Shown piece by piece: positions 46,740 to 55,608 of a stretch of DNA of 64,000 nt. The translations under genes and the position numbers were made by a program. How positions within the stretch are numbered: position 1 is the first letter of the stretch; every line of letters starts with the position of its first letter. The notes below the pieces were generated by a model. The model was not told where the DNA came from. It saw nothing but the letters and a program-made list of their open reading frames with translations, and searched no databases. Source of the stretch: QQVM01 sp964544885 (GTDB lineage Bacteria > Bacteroidota > Bacteroidia > AKYH767-A > 2013-40CM-41-45); the NCBI GenBank assembly GCA_964544885.1, contig CAZJDX010000013.1, forward strand, positions 24,414 through 88,413, read 5' to 3'.

Positions 46740-47750
46740 TCAGGGCAAAACACTATAGACAGCTTCCTTCCATTCTTTGCTGAAATACTTCATGTCAAAC
46801 TGCCCGACGAATTTCTTTCCGCGCGTAGCATAAGATTCCGTGTGATTCATCACCTCCACAACCGCAGCTTTAAGATCAACCGGGTTTTTAACGATTACCT
46901 GTCCGGCGCCGCTCAGCAATTCCTTCATCCCACCTGTCCCGCTCCCAATGACCGGTGTTCCGCAAAGTAAGGCCTCATGAGCGATCCTGTTCCATCCTTC
47001 AGGCATCTTTGACATGGTAATCACCAGATCGCAGGCATGCAGCATGACTATATAATCACTACGCTCAAGCCTGAGATATTGTACGGGAAGATCAGCCGCC
47101 TGGTTATTGTTGCCCGAGACCAAAATATGATAACCCGAATTCTTCAAGGCTTCATAAACCTCATAAATTCCTTTTTGTCTGTTTGCGTTTCCGGCATATA
47201 TAACCGGTTGTCCTTCAGGGATGTTGAATCTGTCTTTGAATTTTTTCACCAGTGAATCATTCCTGACATATTCCGCGGGATCGAATGAATTGTATATTAT
47301 CCTGACATTGGTGCACCCAATACTTTCGAGATAATCCTTCCAATATCTTGATACGGTAACCACAAGACTGACTGACCTGAGTCTTTTCTTCAGTCTCGAA
47401 AAGTACCAGCGGTGTTTCAATGATGATCTGCCAAGTATATCATCAATATGGTGGATAACTGCCACCGAAGGTATGCTTTTTTCCTTCCGGCCAAAGACCA
47501 GCGGGTAGGGTTCCCTGATGAGGACATCTGCCTGTTCATGCATCCTTCGAACCCGACTCCAATACTGGAAAACAGACTCACCGGATAATTGGACAGCCCT
47601 TGTTGATACGCTTATGTCAAAATCTCCTCTGAGGGCGAGTGAAGCCTGTATGTCATAGGCATTTCCACCATTAGCAACAGGAGAAATTTTTCCATCCCTG
47701 AAAGACTCCCCGACTACAGAGGTCCGGCTTTGCCAGATTACTTTCTTCAT
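46740..47750 (-). CDS. Family 4-like glycosyltransferase
   Basis: A 336-residue GT-B enzyme, rather short. It has a clear C-terminal donor domain: PVIYAGNANRQKGIYEVYEA, then EGWNRIAHEALLCGTPVIGS with a partly degenerate E-x7-E motif, and GTGGMKELL. The N-terminal half contains ISPVANGGNAYDIQASLALRG, an acceptor-side start. It overlaps the neighbouring nucleotidyltransferase-like gene by four bases, so the two are translated together. Donor and acceptor are unknown. Confidence 0.85.
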   Translation of the reverse strand: MKKVIWQSRTSVVGESFRDGKISPVANGGNAYDIQASLALRGDFDISVSTRAVQLSGESVFQYWSRVRRMHEQADVLIREPYPLVFGRKEKSIPSVAVIHHIDDILGRSSLKHRWYFSRLKKRLRSVSLVVTVSRYWKDYLESIGCTNVRIIYNSFDPAEYVRNDSLVKKFKDRFNIPEGQPVIYAGNANRQKGIYEVYEALKNSGYHILVSGNNNQAADLPVQYLRLERSDYIVMLHACDLVITMSKMPEGWNRIAHEALLCGTPVIGSGTGGMKELLSGAGQVIVKNPVDLKAAVVEVMNHTESYATRGKKFVGQFDMKYFSKEWKEAVYSVLP

Positions 47751-48763
47751 GACAGCAAGCTTGAAGTAAGAGTCATAAATTTCGGAAGATATTTTGCATT
47801 GTATATGCGATGGCTTTCGCGGAAAGCAAAGTACTGTTTCAGGGCCCCGGGCATATTATCTTCCCTGAACGGTGTCAGAATGGTAAACTTATTGAACCTG
47901 TTCTGCAACCTGTAGTATCTCTTCCCAAACATGCGGACAGGAAAAGACGGGAATGAAATTCCTTCCCTGCGGTAAGTCAATGTATCCGACTTTTGAAGGA
48001 CTATATTTCCGGAAACAGACAATCTCCCATTATTCATAAGGAAGAAACCGTACTTGTTCATACATTCATTGAGGATTGCAGGATAAATTTCTGCAAAACG
48101 ATTGAACCAGGAAGAAAGTCTCTTTTTTTTCTGATCAAGTCTGAACCAGTTAGTTCTGATTTCCATCAGGTCTTGCATCAGTTGATCCAATACCGGATCT
48201 GTTAGTGACAGATATGAAAGGTCGAATAAGAGGGCTTTTCCGTGCAGGAGTAAACTCCTTACCTGCAGTATGCCATATTCCTTTTGGAGGATGATGTTCA
48301 CATAGAACTTGAGCATGTATTCCATTGCAGTCTGAATCCGGATCAGGGATTCACTTTTCATATCAGCCGCAGGCTTTCTGATAATTTCTTCGCCAGCGAC
48401 CAGCGAGAAATTATGAAAGAAGGAATACAGGGAAGATTCCTGAAAGTAACTGACCGGGCAACCATAAAGTCTGTGAATAAAAAGATACTTTTCAGTTGAA
48501 GACAAATGTTGGTGAAGATCAAAGTCACAGCGGAAATCATTCGTGAATACCACTACAAGATCAAGATCGGAAACACCCGGTGTGCTTATTCCGCCAATCT
48601 GATATACAGCTTCAACGCCTTTCAATCCGGATAATGTCCTGACCACATTTTTCAGGATTTTTTGATACTTCGTCCCGTCTATAAACTGAGGGATATCCGT
48701 GAGGTAATAATCATGATCCGGGTGATCCCGCTTCCCTGTATAGTAAATTGATTTATTCTCCAT
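47747..48763 (-). CDS. Nucleotidyltransferase-fold protein A of the polysaccharide locus
   Basis: A 338-residue soluble protein. Residues about 56-75 carry the polymerase-beta-type motif QIGGISTPGVSDLDLVVVF (GG/GS, then D-x-D), which binds metal and nucleotide in minimal nucleotidyltransferases. The remaining 230 residues are helical with many basic residues (LFHNFSLVAGEEIIRK, WFRLDQKKKRLSSWFNRF) and match nothing I know. It does not look like a sugar-1-phosphate nucleotidyltransferase, which uses a different fold. A second protein with the same fold lies two genes upstream. It may add a nucleotide, phosphate or phosphoryl group, or be an inactive binder. Confidence 0.6.
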   Translation of the reverse strand: MENKSIYYTGKRDHPDHDYYLTDIPQFIDGTKYQKILKNVVRTLSGLKGVEAVYQIGGISTPGVSDLDLVVVFTNDFRCDFDLHQHLSSTEKYLFIHRLYGCPVSYFQESSLYSFFHNFSLVAGEEIIRKPAADMKSESLIRIQTAMEYMLKFYVNIILQKEYGILQVRSLLLHGKALLFDLSYLSLTDPVLDQLMQDLMEIRTNWFRLDQKKKRLSSWFNRFAEIYPAILNECMNKYGFFLMNNGRLSVSGNIVLQKSDTLTYRREGISFPSFPVRMFGKRYYRLQNRFNKFTILTPFREDNMPGALKQYFAFRESHRIYNAKYLPKFMTLTSSLLS

Positions 48764-48791
48764 TTACGCGTACTTCAGATCGAGGTCCAAA

Positions 48792-49466
48792 TTAATTTTT
48801 ATGCTGGAAACGGATCCTGATCATGCCTGCAGGCCCTGTATCCAATACATCGTAATGATATCGCTCCCTGTGCTCCTGTAAATAAGATAGCACCTCAACT
48901 CCCTTTCCGCGATTTAAAATATCGTGACAAAAAACAATTCCATTGACGGACATATACGGTTCAAGCAATTTAAACTCGGCGAGTGCTGATCCTTTTCTTG
49001 AATCAATAAAGACAATATCAACTTTCCTGTCACTGAATTCCCGTTTAAGTAATTCACGCAGGGTGTTGACCGGGCCTTTATATCCTGCAAGTTCATCATA
49101 AGCGGGCGAAGTGGTCTCCTCACGGCTGACACTCAGACCGAGCAAAGCATGGAAAGTAGGAACGCCAAGGTATTTTTTCCGGATATTCTCATAATGTTCC
49201 GGAAAGATCTCAAGGGTATAGAAATGGCAGGATGGAAAATGCTCCCGTAAATAGTTAAAGACATGCGTAGCCGAAATACCTTTTCCTGTTCCTATCTCTA
49301 TGAAGGAAGATGGCTTTACCTCATCAATACCCAATTGCATGATCTGGTAATCAAGGCTTGTGACTGCGCCTGCATTATCAAAATGATCACCACGAAGTGC
49401 CCGGTAGTACTTTTTGAGACGTTTTTTTATTCTCTTTTTTAAGAAGAGATATACTGATGTCGACAT
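48792..49466 (-). CDS. Class I SAM-dependent methyltransferase
   Basis: A 224-residue methyltransferase: SAM-binding loop FIEIGTGKGISATHVFNYL (residues about 54-72), acidic strand-2 end YTLEIF, and the post-I strand VDIVFIDSRKGSALAEFKLL. A short basic N-terminus (KKRIKKRLKKYYRALRG) may help membrane or polyanion contact. It resembles O-methyltransferases that act on sugars in polysaccharide loci. It sits between the two nucleotidyltransferase-fold genes. Confidence 0.82.
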   Translation of the reverse strand: MSTSVYLFLKKRIKKRLKKYYRALRGDHFDNAGAVTSLDYQIMQLGIDEVKPSSFIEIGTGKGISATHVFNYLREHFPSCHFYTLEIFPEHYENIRKKYLGVPTFHALLGLSVSREETTSPAYDELAGYKGPVNTLRELLKREFSDRKVDIVFIDSRKGSALAEFKLLEPYMSVNGIVFCHDILNRGKGVEVLSYLQEHRERYHYDVLDTGPAGMIRIRFQHKN

Positions 49467-49489
49467 CGCTATGCTGGATTCAGGCTGAA

Positions 49490-50488
49490 TTAACGGAATA
49501 AATTGACCTCAACCTGATTAGCCAATTCAGCCATCCTGCAATAAAAATCATCATTTAAGCCTGAACTGATGTGTCCAGGAATGAGAGGACCTTTACGCTT
49601 TCTGTATTGCATCCAAATATAACCGATTTTCCTGAAATTCCTTAAATCACCATAGCTATCTGCCGCAGGCCAACCGGATCTTAATGCGGACACTTCATCC
49701 ATGATGCTCCAGACCTTTGGATTGAAATCGGAAGCTGCCAGTTTAAAACTGTACTTCTTCTGAACACCTTTCTGATCCCGGGCCTGCAAATACAAGGCGG
49801 GCAGGAGCATAAATTCACTCATCAGACTTTTGAGCTGGTACATGGTTTTGGGTCTGTACCTGGTCAGGGTTAACTTTCGTATCCTTCTGCACATATTTTT
49901 TACCGGTGTATAGTAATCAGGTTTTCTTCGCACACTCAGCGTGAGATCCTGCTCACCCAAAAGCGAACATGCACTTTCCAAAACTTCCGGCGGTAAGAAT
50001 TCCGAAGGATAATCCTGCAGATCTTTAGAGGTAAGAACAAACCATCCATGATGCTGGAATGGATCGATCTCGTGCATAATGCCACGACTTTGAGTGATTG
50101 CCTTCGCAAGGTTTACAAGTCTCTTCTTGTCTGTCAAAACCTCATTCCTGACTATAATCAAGCCGTCGAAATCACTGTATGGAATCTGTTCGTTAGAAGC
50201 CAGACTCCCATGTAAAACAACTGAGTGCAGTTCCTTCTCGAAGGGCTTCAGATAATTCATCATTTTCAAAACACCGGTATGATTTCCGGGATAGACATTG
50301 AGATGAATGTTTCTGACTTCCGCTTTTTGTGTACTGTAAACACGTCCCTGAAAGGCGTTTAAGAGTTTTACTGCATTACGTGAAAAAACAAGACCCGGGA
50401 AAAAAACAGAAATCAGTCCGTCTCTTCTGTTGAAGCAGGCTCCATCAAAGTACCTTGCAAGCATGGTCAGAAAAGAACGATCATTCAT
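49490..50488 (-). CDS. Nucleotidyltransferase-fold protein B of the polysaccharide locus
   Basis: A 332-residue soluble protein. Residues about 88-110 have VVLHGSLASNEQIPYSDFDGLIIV, the GS ... DxDG motif of the polymerase-beta superfamily, followed by a possible third acidic position near HEIDPFQHHGWF. The helical C-terminus is rich in aromatic and basic residues. It is about the same size as protein A at 47747 and shares the motif layout, with little other obvious identity. It is the first minus-strand gene after the plus-strand methyltransferase, so it needs a promoter within 50489-50747. Confidence 0.6.
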   Translation of the reverse strand: MNDRSFLTMLARYFDGACFNRRDGLISVFFPGLVFSRNAVKLLNAFQGRVYSTQKAEVRNIHLNVYPGNHTGVLKMMNYLKPFEKELHSVVLHGSLASNEQIPYSDFDGLIIVRNEVLTDKKRLVNLAKAITQSRGIMHEIDPFQHHGWFVLTSKDLQDYPSEFLPPEVLESACSLLGEQDLTLSVRRKPDYYTPVKNMCRRIRKLTLTRYRPKTMYQLKSLMSEFMLLPALYLQARDQKGVQKKYSFKLAASDFNPKVWSIMDEVSALRSGWPAADSYGDLRNFRKIGYIWMQYRKRKGPLIPGHISSGLNDDFYCRMAELANQVEVNLFR

Positions 50489-50747
50489 GAAGAAGGAATA
50501 AGGGGATATTTAGATGGAAATTAAATTTTTTATATGCTTTGTACACTGAAAGGTTACGAAATTTCAGGCTGATGAATGGGAAATATACGAAAACTGAAAC
50601 CCTTATGCCATTCAATAAGTTCAATAACCTACACTATCCGGTTCATGAAATGATGATTCTGACAGGAGTTTCACCCTTATTTACATCCTGTGAACCGTAT
50701 CAGAAAAAGGCATTTCATAAATTGAGAAGCCCCAATAGAAGGAAAAG
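50489..50747. other. Divergent intergenic region within the polysaccharide locus
   Basis: This 259-bp AT-rich stretch separates divergent genes, so it should contain promoters for both directions. I find only weak matches to the Bacteroidota consensus. A plus-strand open frame of about 70 codons overlaps the next ATG by four bases, but it has no recognisable sequence. Confidence 0.4.
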
Positions 50748-51509
50748 ATGAAAGGAAAAGATCTCAAGATCACCTCAAGTATAGTCTCAGAGGAACAGGC
50801 AAGAAACCGGCAGAACCTGATAGGCTTATTCAGGAATAATCCTTTACCGGAAGAAGAACTGATGCGTAACCTGGGTCTTTTCCTGAATCCGGCGGATCTC
50901 AGAAAATTTCTCTTCATGAATGACCTTTATCTTAAAAACAAGGCTGTTCATGGAGTAATCATGGAGTTTGGTGTCCGCTGGGGACAAAACCTTGCCTTGT
51001 TTCAGTCTCTCCGTTCAATTTACGAACCATATAATTACAGCAGAAAAATAATCGGATTTGATACCTGGGAAGGATTTCCTTCCGTCCACGAAAAAGACGG
51101 TAAAAGTCCCGGCGTCCAGAAAGGGGCCTATTCGGTTAGCTCCGGATACGAAGAATTTCTTGAACAAATGCTTTCGCTGCAGGAGAAAGAAAGCCCGCTT
51201 GGACATTTAAAAAAATTCGAACTGCGCAAAGGCGATGCTTCCGTCGAATTAGAAAAATATCTGAAAGAACATTCAGAAACGATCATTTCTCTGGCCTATT
51301 TTGACTTCGACATTTACGAGCCGACAAAGAAATGCCTCGAACTGATCAGGCCATACCTTACCAAAGGGAGTGTGCTGGCTTTTGATGAACTGAATCAACC
51401 TTTATTCCCCGGTGAAACGGTAGCGCTCAGGGAAGTATTCGGACTTGACAAATACAGTATACAAAGAAGTCCTTACAGTCATTATCAGAGTTTCCTCGTG
51501 ATTGAATGA
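50748..51509 (+). CDS. TylF/MycF-like class I methyltransferase
   Basis: A 253-residue protein. VIMEFGVRWGQNLALFQSL (about residues 65-84) is the SAM-binding region, IIGFDTWEGFP follows, and LAYFDFDIYEPTKKCLELI and SVLAFDELNQPLFPGE form the metal-binding side seen in macrocin O-methyltransferase (TylF) relatives. Similar proteins in databases sometimes carry an unrelated carnitine-CoA-transferase name, which this sequence does not support. It is the only plus-strand gene within the locus and splits it into two transcription units. Confidence 0.78.
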   Translation: MKGKDLKITSSIVSEEQARNRQNLIGLFRNNPLPEEELMRNLGLFLNPADLRKFLFMNDLYLKNKAVHGVIMEFGVRWGQNLALFQSLRSIYEPYNYSRKIIGFDTWEGFPSVHEKDGKSPGVQKGAYSVSSGYEEFLEQMLSLQEKESPLGHLKKFELRKGDASVELEKYLKEHSETIISLAYFDFDIYEPTKKCLELIRPYLTKGSVLAFDELNQPLFPGETVALREVFGLDKYSIQRSPYSHYQSFLVIE

Positions 51510-51532
51510 ACTCAGGCGAGGAAAGCGCCAAG

Positions 51533-52735
51533 CTAATTCACCGTTCCGGTACGTTTCCTGATAAAGGCGACGAACTCAGCCGCTTTTGATTTAAAGGTCA
51601 GCCTGCTCACATCTATCTTTGCCTGCGAAGCAAGTTTTTCCGACAGGACTTTATCCTCCACCAGTTTTCTGACACCTTCCGTAAGTGATGCGACATTGTC
51701 GGGTTGCACAAACAAGACGTTAGATTCATTCAGGACATCTCTTGTGGCAGGGAAATCAGGCGTTACAACCGGGTTTCCGGTAGTCAGGTACTCATTGATC
51801 TTCTGGGGATAATTAAATTCCACCATGTGATCCATTTCAGTATAATAGGATACCAAAACATCCGCTGCAAGCTGGTAATTTCTGATCTTCCGGCTATCCT
51901 CAAAAAAACCGGTCAGGATCACATTGCCAATCCCTTTGTTTCTACAGTAAGTCCTAACCTCATCTACAACGCGTTGACGTCCACCTGTCAAAATGAATGT
52001 GTAATCCGGCAGCCTGCCGGCAGCTTCAAGCAAATAAATCAGTTCCTGAATCTCGAGACCCAGTTTTCCGGTATATACGATAAGCGGATTCGGACTATCG
52101 TAGCTGATTAAACGCCTCGCCTCCTTCTTGTCAGGATCATCCTTATAGACAGGAACCGGTGCAAGCGACAACAGAAACTTATCCTCTCCAACCGCTGTAC
52201 TTCTTCTGATAGCATCACGGGTAGTACTTACACCGGCGAGAATTCCGTCTGATTCCCGGATCACAAATTTGAATATCGAACTGCTTTTCACTTCTGCCGC
52301 CATGAAAAACACTTTCCAATTACATAGCTTTCCAAAGATTTTGCGAATGAACAAAGGCGGCAGAAGTGACTTTGCGTCACGGGATATGAAAACAAGTTGC
52401 TTCCTCTCAGACAGATTCCGCAAAGCTGAAACCAACGTACTGAATGTAAATCCGGTCAGCAGGAAAACGAAACGCAACAATTTATGACTGTGTTCACCCA
52501 ATGGAGTGTAAAGCATCCTGGTCCTTACAGGCGACTGCATGTTATAATATCCGGGAATATCTTTCCGGCTGATATTATCTTTCATGTATGTATAAGGATA
52601 GACAATCGTCACTTCTTCTCCATTTTCCGAAAAGGCATCACACAAACGCATATCAAAGATCCGGTTAGTTGTCGGACGCAACAGACAATAAGGTGAATAA
52701 ACAAGAATAGAAAGTGACTTACTCCTTTTGCTCAA
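51533..52735 (-). CDS. Family 4 glycosyltransferase
   Basis: A 400-residue GT-B enzyme. The N-terminal domain begins ILVYSPYCLLRPTTNRIFDM; the C-terminal donor domain includes PLIVYTGKLGLEIQELIYLL, NVILTGFFEDSRKIRNY and the modified E-x7-E region YPQKINEYLTTGNPVVTPD. It is the last gene of the upstream half of the locus and converges with the plus-strand methyltransferase, 23 bp apart, with no obvious terminator between. Substrates are unknown. Confidence 0.86.
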   Translation of the reverse strand: MSKRSKSLSILVYSPYCLLRPTTNRIFDMRLCDAFSENGEEVTIVYPYTYMKDNISRKDIPGYYNMQSPVRTRMLYTPLGEHSHKLLRFVFLLTGFTFSTLVSALRNLSERKQLVFISRDAKSLLPPLFIRKIFGKLCNWKVFFMAAEVKSSSIFKFVIRESDGILAGVSTTRDAIRRSTAVGEDKFLLSLAPVPVYKDDPDKKEARRLISYDSPNPLIVYTGKLGLEIQELIYLLEAAGRLPDYTFILTGGRQRVVDEVRTYCRNKGIGNVILTGFFEDSRKIRNYQLAADVLVSYYTEMDHMVEFNYPQKINEYLTTGNPVVTPDFPATRDVLNESNVLFVQPDNVASLTEGVRKLVEDKVLSEKLASQAKIDVSRLTFKSKAAEFVAFIRKRTGTVN

Positions 52736-52768
52736 CGTTCTGTGATTAAAATAAAAAGATCTGTCTTC

Positions 52769-53287
52769 TCAGGCTTTGAACTCCGTCTCGAGTATGGACA
52801 TTATAAACTGATTCCTGAATGAATTGTTCTTATACACATCATCCCGCAGTTCGCCCTCCCTTTTAAAACCGCAAAATTCATAGACCTTTATCGCAGGTAT
52901 ATTATCGGTTCGCACTTTAAGATAAACCCTGTGCAGGTTTAACTTATTAAATGCATATTGAAGCGTTTTACGACATGCTTCCTTTCCTATTCCTTCCCCT
53001 TTAGAGTGTTCATCGATAAGAATGGCAAATTCCGCCTGTCTGTGTAATGAATTGATATGCTTCAGAAAGGTCATACCTGTTATGCGCAAGTCATTCGTCC
53101 TGCATACTGCAAAAGCGACAAGAGATTCATTATTTCTTACCTGGTTTTCAAACCACGCTTCTTCCTGCTCTTTTGTTACAGAAAATGGATGACCGGAAAA
53201 ATGATCCCGTACCGCGGCCTGGTTCCTCCATTGCCATGTAACGGAAGTATCTTCCTTTCTCAACAAACGCAATTCTATTTTATCCAT
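52769..53287 (-). CDS. GNAT N-acetyltransferase, RimJ/RimL or PseH type
   Basis: A 172-residue GNAT. The acetyl-CoA loop is GEGIGKEACRKTLQYAF (about residues 95-111) and motif B contains VYEFCGFKREGELRD. Small GNATs next to a DegT aminotransferase usually N-acetylate the newly formed amino sugar (PseH, WecD), so I infer sugar acetylation here rather than protein modification. It lies 14 bp after the larger acyltransferase gene. Confidence 0.82.
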   Translation of the reverse strand: MDKIELRLLRKEDTSVTWQWRNQAAVRDHFSGHPFSVTKEQEEAWFENQVRNNESLVAFAVCRTNDLRITGMTFLKHINSLHRQAEFAILIDEHSKGEGIGKEACRKTLQYAFNKLNLHRVYLKVRTDNIPAIKVYEFCGFKREGELRDDVYKNNSFRNQFIMSILETEFKA

Positions 53288-53301
53288 TTATCTCAATAAT
53301 C

Positions 53302-54387
53302 TCAGGTCAAATCCTCCCTGCTATACCTGTATCTCTGCAGAATGGGGCTGTATTTTGGAGCTGCTTCAGGGAATCTGAGGTCCCAGTCATCGATCAGCTT
53401 TCCGTAAACGGGTTTATTATGAATTCTTTTTCCAATATAGAATTTTCTCGTCAGTTTTGAAAAATTCTTCTTGAAGATCAATAGTGGATCATTAACATCC
53501 TGACTCATACCCCCTCCAAGGTGAAGATAATCTGCATCTTTCTCCCTGCATAATAATATTCCTTTATGCAAAAGAATATTTCCTGCTGCCAGTTTCTTCC
53601 CTTCAGGAGAAGCCGCAGCCAAAAAATAATGTGACACTTTGCCATCATGAAGGAATGCGGCGGCACCCACACTTTTATTCCCATTCCGCGCAACCAGGAG
53701 GCTACCCTTATCACGGATAAGCTCTCCTAATCCGTCGAAAAACTTATCCGAAAAAAAATACATGCGGGAAGCCCTGAGACTTTTCATATTATCCAGATAA
53801 ATTGAAACAAAATCATGGAAATTACTTTCACTGAAATGTTGTTCGACAATCAGACCAGATTTCTCCGCTTTTCTGATTTTATTCCGGTTGGGAGCAGAAT
53901 AGTCGTTCCAGATCACCGCTGCATTTTTAGCAAGGTCTACCAGCACATAATCCCTAATTGCCTGAACCCGCAACTCGGGGTCGGCTATGGCTACGGAGTG
54001 ATTCTCCAGTACGGGGTGAAATCGGATGAATTCACACACAACTTTTTGTTCCAGGCACCACTGCTTAAATGCAATCATCGCCGGCACAAGAAAGTCGGGA
54101 TTCATATCGGTCGATACAGGACCAGTATATCCATAAACCGTTTCAATATCCCTAAAACCCTTGTCAATACAGGCATTCAGAACCGGACGGATGAGAAAGG
54201 GGTAGAAAAAAACAGACTCACCCATACTATAAATGAAGAGTCGCATCTCCCCATCTCCGTTTTTCTCAAACAATCTGTGGTAGCTGAAACTGAAATTAAT
54301 GTCCCTTATTGAATCCGGAAGTTGAAGATAAGCGCTCTCCCAGGCTGAATGGTTTGAACTATCAAGGACTGTAACGTTTCCGGACAC
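53302..54387 (-). CDS. FemAB/BioF2-like GNAT-fold acyltransferase
   Basis: A 361-residue protein with two GNAT-like halves, as in the FemAB-related acyltransferases. The first half (residues 25-170) includes FSFSYHRLFEKNG and GYTGPVSTDM. The second has NRNKIRKAEKSGLIVEQ, KSVGAAAFLHDGKVSHYFLA and LAAGNILLHKGILL, the acyl-donor pocket. Such enzymes transfer an acyl or aminoacyl group to an amine, in these loci often on an amino sugar. Donor (acyl-CoA, acyl-ACP or aminoacyl-tRNA) is not predictable. It lies 15 bp from its neighbours on both sides. Confidence 0.78.
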   Translation of the reverse strand: MSGNVTVLDSSNHSAWESAYLQLPDSIRDINFSFSYHRLFEKNGDGEMRLFIYSMGESVFFYPFLIRPVLNACIDKGFRDIETVYGYTGPVSTDMNPDFLVPAMIAFKQWCLEQKVVCEFIRFHPVLENHSVAIADPELRVQAIRDYVLVDLAKNAAVIWNDYSAPNRNKIRKAEKSGLIVEQHFSESNFHDFVSIYLDNMKSLRASRMYFFSDKFFDGLGELIRDKGSLLVARNGNKSVGAAAFLHDGKVSHYFLAAASPEGKKLAAGNILLHKGILLCREKDADYLHLGGGMSQDVNDPLLIFKKNFSKLTRKFYIGKRIHNKPVYGKLIDDWDLRFPEAAPKYSPILQRYRYSREDLT

Positions 54388-54402
54388 AATGAGAATGAGA
54401 GA

Positions 54403-55506
54403 TTACCTGTTCTTACTGAGTTTAATAAACTCCCTGATCTTCCTGCAAACGGTGAGCACCTGGCTCTTTGTCAGTTCAGGAAAACTGGGAAGCAGGAGGC
54501 ATTGATGATTAAGAAGTGTGGCAACTGTATGATCGCCCGTAATATGCTGCAGGTGTGCGTGAGCATTGACCGGATAAAACATTGGTCGTGTTTCAATGTT
54601 ATTCTCAAAGAGAAAATGTTCCAGCATTCTCTTCCGGTTCAGGTCAAAATTCTTAAAGCGTAAACCGAACATCCATTGTGCGTGCTCGGTTCCCGCTTCC
54701 GCAATCTGAAAAGAGATTTCGTCATTATCTTCCAGTTCCCTCTTGTACAATTCGAATACTTCAGCCTTTCGTTCACGGATCTCTTTGTGTATAAGCAGCT
54801 GACCATACAGAATGGCAGCCTGCACATTGGTCATCCGGTAGTTGTAACCAAGCTTATCATGAATATAGCGGGTCGATGATTGCCCCTGACCTCTGACAGA
54901 ATTTAAATACTCGAACAGTTCTTCATCCTGCGTGAATAAAGCGCCACCTTCTCCGCTGGTTACGGTTTTGTTTCCGAAAAAGGAAGCTGAACTCATTAGC
55001 GATCTTGTTCCAGAAAATACTCCCTCATGCTTGCCGAATACGCCTTCACAATTATCTTCAACAATGATCAGATCAGGATGCAATCGTTGCAAAACCGGAA
55101 TATTAATGATGTTACCGAGATTGTGAACAGCCAACAGAGCTGTGTCTTTCCCGTACTTTCCGATCTTGTCTGTATTGAGGTTCCAAGTTTCCTCCTTCGC
55201 GTCGATTGGAATTAGTTCAAACCCTCCTGAATAGAGAAAACTGTTCCAGGCAGCAACATAAACATTATTTGGAACCAGAATTTTGGTAATGTACGGAAAC
55301 CTGAATTTAAGACCAAGGGCAAGGAGATGTGTGGCGCAGGTTCCGTTGTTAATCAGGATGACATACTTACTTCCCAGGGTTTCCTTCAGGAGATCCTTGG
55401 CCTTGTCAATATATACACCCTGCGAAGAAATCCAGGTGGAATCCAAGGCGTCATGAGCGTACTTTAAACATTCCTTTGGCAGGTAAGGCTGATAGACAGG
55501 AAGCAT
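54403..55506 (-). CDS. DegT/DnrJ/EryC1/StrS family sugar aminotransferase
   Basis: A 367-residue PLP enzyme that aminates a keto sugar nucleotide using glutamate. N-terminal PYLPKECLKYAHDALDSTWI and the substrate loop NNGTCATHLLALGLKF are typical; the PLP lysine is in SFFGNKTVTSGEGGALFT (K near residue 184). The C-terminus has ETRPMFYPVNAH. It is closest in pattern to the perosamine-synthase branch (GDP-4-keto-6-deoxymannose as substrate), but no 4,6-dehydratase is in the window, so the keto sugar must come from another locus. Confidence 0.9.
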   Translation of the reverse strand: MLPVYQPYLPKECLKYAHDALDSTWISSQGVYIDKAKDLLKETLGSKYVILINNGTCATHLLALGLKFRFPYITKILVPNNVYVAAWNSFLYSGGFELIPIDAKEETWNLNTDKIGKYGKDTALLAVHNLGNIINIPVLQRLHPDLIIVEDNCEGVFGKHEGVFSGTRSLMSSASFFGNKTVTSGEGGALFTQDEELFEYLNSVRGQGQSSTRYIHDKLGYNYRMTNVQAAILYGQLLIHKEIRERKAEVFELYKRELEDNDEISFQIAEAGTEHAQWMFGLRFKNFDLNRKRMLEHFLFENNIETRPMFYPVNAHAHLQHITGDHTVATLLNHQCLLLPSFPELTKSQVLTVCRKIREFIKLSKNR

Positions 55507-55608
55507 GAAAATCTGATTTCTCCTTAGCGGAGAGTTTTATTCCATTATTTCTACTCGGAAAAGGGGATTAAAGTTACCTCAACCCGTGATTAGCGTTTTA
55601 CAATAGCA

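Noticed and set aside
47747..50488. Toxin-antitoxin (MNT/HEPN) reading of the two nucleotidyltransferase-fold proteins
   Set aside because: Both are over 330 residues, far larger than MNT antitoxins, and no HEPN partner gene is adjacent. They are embedded in a glycan operon.
50539..50751. Small plus-strand open frame ahead of the TylF-like methyltransferase, overlapping its ATG by four bases
   Set aside because: The overlap suggests coupling, but the peptide has no recognisable sequence, no clear start signal and lies in AT-rich promoter DNA. Conservation would be needed to support it.
50748..51509. Carnitine CoA-transferase annotation that relatives sometimes carry
   Set aside because: The sequence has a SAM-binding loop and metal motif of TylF-like methyltransferases and none of the CoA-transferase family III features.
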